31,111 nucleotides of DNA from a virus, in IMG/VR virus record IMGVR_UViG_3300043119_000569, positions 1-31,111 of that record, one strand, 5' to 3'. Shown here piece after piece: positions 28,235-31,111 of this stretch. Position 1 is the stretch's first letter. The number at the start of each line of letters is the position of its first letter. A program made the position numbers and the translations under genes. Under the pieces are notes generated by a model. That model saw only the letters and a program-made list of their open reading frames with translations, was not told the DNA's origin and searched no databases.

Positions 28235-31111
28235 ATGGCGGCATATTTATACCCCGGCGTAAAATCGCTACATTTGGTACTAGATAAACCATATGACACT
28301 GTTAGGACTACAGACATCAGGGACGACTTACAATCGGTAAGAGTATGGTATTCTACAACAACTGGATTTGATCCAAATAATGGACAGGGCACATTGGTGC
28401 CTTCTGGTAATAGTTTATCAGTAATCATTACAAACTTAGTACCCAACACAAGGTACTATGTAAAGTATGCTTTTATTAGTGCTATTGATTCCGATGAAGT
28501 AGATCCAGCAGGCCCTACGGGGCCAGAATCTTATACTGTTTCTAGTGAACTAACTCAAGTAGTGTATGACGAAAATGTTACTGTGTATGGTTATCTAACC
28601 AATGACCCTACCGGCATTGCAACTGCTGCAGACGGAACTGGTGGAAACTTCAGTCTTGCTACTGGTACCTTTAAGGTATATGATGTAAGCCAAGACGTTA
28701 CAGGTGCAGGACCTGTTTATAGCATTAAAGCAAATAGTAATAGTTTTCTTACTGGGGCAACTATAGATGCCAATAGTGGTGTTTATAGTTGTACAGGAAT
28801 GACTGCAAATAGCGGTAGTATTACGTTTCTGGCAACATATAAAACTGTTGTAGTAGAGCAAGTATGGAATGTTTATAAGGGTATAGCTGGAGCTAATGCA
28901 CCGCTAATTCAGTTGTCAGCAACTAACAGCGATTTTGTGTTTAAAGACCAGTTTGCAACAACTTCCTTAACCACTAACACAGTGTTAACTGCAGCTCTTA
29001 AAAATATTACGGGTACGGTTGTTTTTACAGCCAAAGCATATACTCGTGCAGGGGTACTAGTAACCACCCCAGGTAACCTTACAGGTGCAGTGGCTTTTAC
29101 AACATCCGGTAATACTATTACTATAACCGGAGCTCAGTTTGCTGCTCTGGGAGTAACGGTTGGTACAGTAATTGTAACAGCTACTATTGGTACAGTAAGT
29201 GATAGCTTTACACTATATCGTATTAATGATGGTACTGAGCAGATAACTGTTGAGTTATCAAATAGTTCTCACCTAATACCTGCTGCAGAAAACGGTGATA
29301 CAGTAGCAGCTAACTATATTGGTAGCGGCACCACAGTTCGTGTAAAACAAGGCAACACTTATCTACCAGTGGACCAAACTTCACCGTATGATAGCGTAGG
29401 TACTTGGAATATATTTGATATCACCAGTGTTGGTATTACCTGCGATCCTACACCTACGGTTGCCAGTAACTATATAGATTTTGACACTCATGCAGCCATG
29501 ACTGCGGACAGTGCATATATTGATTATACAATATATTATAGAACTACCACAGGTCAAACAGGTAGTCAAGTAGTTCGTCAGAGTTTTGCTAAATCCAAAG
29601 CCGGTATAACTGGTTCTAGTGCACCATTAGTAACACTAACTTCTACTGGTCAAGTATTTATAAAACAAAAAAATACAGGAACGGTAACGCCAAGTTCAGT
29701 TACACTTACTGCTACTGCTTCTAATTTTGGTGCCAGCCCTACGTACGTTTGGAAGTCAAGTACTGATGGAGGTGCTACACTAACAGTTATTGAAGGTGCT
29801 ACTGGTAACACGCTTACACGTAGCAGCTTTGCCGCAGGCACTGTGTTAATACGGGTAGATGTAACAGGCGATGGTGAAACAGGGTATGACCTACTTACTC
29901 TATATTCAGTGAAAGAGGGCGACGACACTATAGTAGCAGGTTTAGAAAACGAGAATCAAACTGTAAGCTGCGATAGTACAGGAACACCTATAGCAGGGCA
30001 GTTACCACTATCAAGTAAGTTAGTAGTTTTACGTGGAAGCGCTGTGCTTACTAATAGTGACGGCGTTACTTGGGAAAAAGCATCCGAAACTGGTATGACC
30101 AGTACTATAAACGCTACTACTGGAGTTATTGCTATTAGCGCTATAAGTGCAGTTAGTGCTAGCGCAACATATAATGCAAAACTCGGTACTCTTACACTAA
30201 GCAAAATACTTACACTAAATAAATCTAATAGCGGTGCACCTGGAGCTAACGCTCCATTAATTCAGCTATCTGTAACTAACAGTGATTTTGTATTTAAGGA
30301 TGAGTTTGCAACAACACCAGTAACAGCTAACACAGTAATAACAGCAGCGCTTAAAAATATTACAGGTACACCTACTTTTACAGCTACAGCGTATACTCGT
30401 GCAGGCGCGCTAGTAACTAGTGCAGGTAATACTACAGGTGCTGTAGCTTTTACACAAGCAACCAATACCATTACAATAACCGGAGCTCAGTTTGCTGCTC
30501 TGGGAGTAACGGTTGGTACAGTAATTGTAACAGCTACTATTGGTACTGTAACCGATAGCTTTACACTATATCGTATTAATGATGGTACTGAGCAGATAAC
30601 TGTTGAGTTATCAAATAGTTCTCACCTAATACCAGCTACAGAAAGTGGTAGCACAGTATCAGCTAACTATACAGGTAGTGGTACTACTATACGTGTAAAG
30701 CAAGGTAATACACTTTTAACAGTAGATGCAACTTCTCCATACGCTAATGGTACTTGGTATGTTTCTAGTACATCTGCCAGTGGTATTACTGCAGATACTT
30801 CACCTACATTATCTGCTAGTACAATAGACTATGACACACATTCAGCAATGACTGCTGATAATGCGTATATAGACTATACCATAACCTATATAACTACAAC
30901 CGGTCAAGCAGGTACGCAAACAGTACGCCAAAGCTTCGCTAAATCTAAAGCAGGTATTGCTGCTCCACTAATTCAGCTATCTGCAACTAACAGTGATTTT
31001 GTATTTAAGGATCAATTTGCAACAACACCAGTAACAGCTAACACAGTAATAACTGCTGCTCTTAAAAATATTACTGGTACACCTACTTTTACAGCTACAG
31101 CATATACTCGC
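28235..31111 (+). CDS. Long tail fibre with repeated modules (3' end outside window)
   Basis: An open frame of at least 959 codons starts at ATG 28235 with AAAGGA upstream and runs off the window without a stop. The first about 90 residues look fibronectin-like (SLSVIITNLVPNTRYYVKYA). It then consists of Thr/Ser/Ala/Gly-rich beta modules. A module of about 237 residues (APLIQLSATNSDFVFKDQFA ... SFAKSKAG) occurs from 28898, again from 30251 and a third time from about 30962 (incomplete). A different module of about 215 residues (VTLTSTGQVFIKQKNTGTVT) stands between the first two. Such proteins form trimeric fibres that bind the cell surface. The position directly after the gpJ-like gene suits a side or central fibre. 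Confidence 0.82.
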   Translation, partial: MAAYLYPGVKSLHLVLDKPYDTVRTTDIRDDLQSVRVWYSTTTGFDPNNGQGTLVPSGNSLSVIITNLVPNTRYYVKYAFISAIDSDEVDPAGPTGPESYTVSSELTQVVYDENVTVYGYLTNDPTGIATAADGTGGNFSLATGTFKVYDVSQDVTGAGPVYSIKANSNSFLTGATIDANSGVYSCTGMTANSGSITFLATYKTVVVEQVWNVYKGIAGANAPLIQLSATNSDFVFKDQFATTSLTTNTVLTAALKNITGTVVFTAKAYTRAGVLVTTPGNLTGAVAFTTSGNTITITGAQFAALGVTVGTVIVTATIGTVSDSFTLYRINDGTEQITVELSNSSHLIPAAENGDTVAANYIGSGTTVRVKQGNTYLPVDQTSPYDSVGTWNIFDITSVGITCDPTPTVASNYIDFDTHAAMTADSAYIDYTIYYRTTTGQTGSQVVRQSFAKSKAGITGSSAPLVTLTSTGQVFIKQKNTGTVTPSSVTLTATASNFGASPTYVWKSSTDGGATLTVIEGATGNTLTRSSFAAGTVLIRVDVTGDGETGYDLLTLYSVKEGDDTIVAGLENENQTVSCDSTGTPIAGQLPLSSKLVVLRGSAVLTNSDGVTWEKASETGMTSTINATTGVIAISAISAVSASATYNAKLGTLTLSKILTLNKSNSGAPGANAPLIQLSVTNSDFVFKDEFATTPVTANTVITAALKNITGTPTFTATAYTRAGALVTSAGNTTGAVAFTQATNTITITGAQFAALGVTVGTVIVTATIGTVTDSFTLYRINDGTEQITVELSNSSHLIPATESGSTVSANYTGSGTTIRVKQGNTLLTVDATSPYANGTWYVSSTSASGITADTSPTLSASTIDYDTHSAMTADNAYIDYTITYITTTGQAGTQTVRQSFAKSKAGIAAPLIQLSATNSDFVFKDQFATTPVTANTVITAALKNITGTPTFTATAYTR
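28898..31111 (+). repeat. Near-identical repeated modules in the fibre gene
   Basis: Unit starts are 28898, 30251 and 30962; units 2 and 3 are 711 bp apart. Parts are identical at DNA level: the stretch beginning ACCGGAGCTCAGTTTGCTGC is found at about 29127 and again at about 30478 and continues for over 60 bp without change. This points to recent duplication or gene conversion. Confidence 0.85.

Overview
The window is part of the genome of a tailed bacteriophage (Caudoviricetes, long non-contractile tail, siphovirus type). The right two thirds hold an HK97/lambda-like structural module on the + strand in the usual order: small terminase, large terminase, HNH nuclease, HK97-fold portal, fused prohead protease and major capsid protein, head-tail connector, neck and tail-completion proteins, major tail tube protein, frameshifted tail chaperones, tape measure, minor tail proteins, a fused K-I-J-like tail tip protein, and a long repeat-rich fibre that runs off the end. 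The lambda-type tail tip (NlpC/P60, gpI, gpJ, DUF1833-like) points to a Gram-negative host. The promoters are sigma70-like (TTGACA / TATAAT). I cannot name the host.

Left end (1-6200), accessory region: small, mostly singly transcribed genes all read on the - strand. Recognisable products are a PQ-loop/SemiSWEET-like membrane protein, a DEDDh 3'-5' exonuclease, a SprT-like metalloprotease, a HAD-fold phosphatase, and three paralogues of a small protein with a predicted helix-turn-helix. The far left has a tRNA-Glu(UUC). It is preceded by a promoter-driven, highly structured stretch of about 295 nt with no coding capacity, a candidate noncoding RNA.

Between these genes lie at least five copies of a recurring intergenic cassette. 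Each has a + strand promoter with 18-bp spacing, running against the genes. Its -10 box lies inside an inverted repeat that differs in sequence but is kept symmetric. The initial transcript is GGCGC, followed by an AAACAAAAGTATTCAT-like element, usually folded into a hairpin and in three copies followed by a terminator. Most copies also have a - strand -10 box on the other side. They look like divergent promoters producing a family of short RNAs. Several - strand genes have their -10 box exactly 6 nt from the start codon and are probably leaderless. One cassette ends in a 16-bp parS-like palindrome.

Junction (6200-6588): a divergent control region. It carries more copies of the iterated element and a strikingly C-rich, almost G-free stretch (G-quadruplex-prone on the - strand) just before the terminase promoter.

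Right part (6588-31111): the structural module is interrupted by two GIY-YIG endonuclease genes flanking the large terminase gene. The first has a hairpin that buries its ribosome binding site, with a promoter inside the loop, matching the control of phage T4 I-TevI. Other gene-control devices visible in the sequence are a probable internal start in the protease-capsid fusion, a terminator overlapping a competing 17-bp hairpin after the capsid gene, and a GGGAAAC slippery site with a downstream stem-loop for the tail chaperones.
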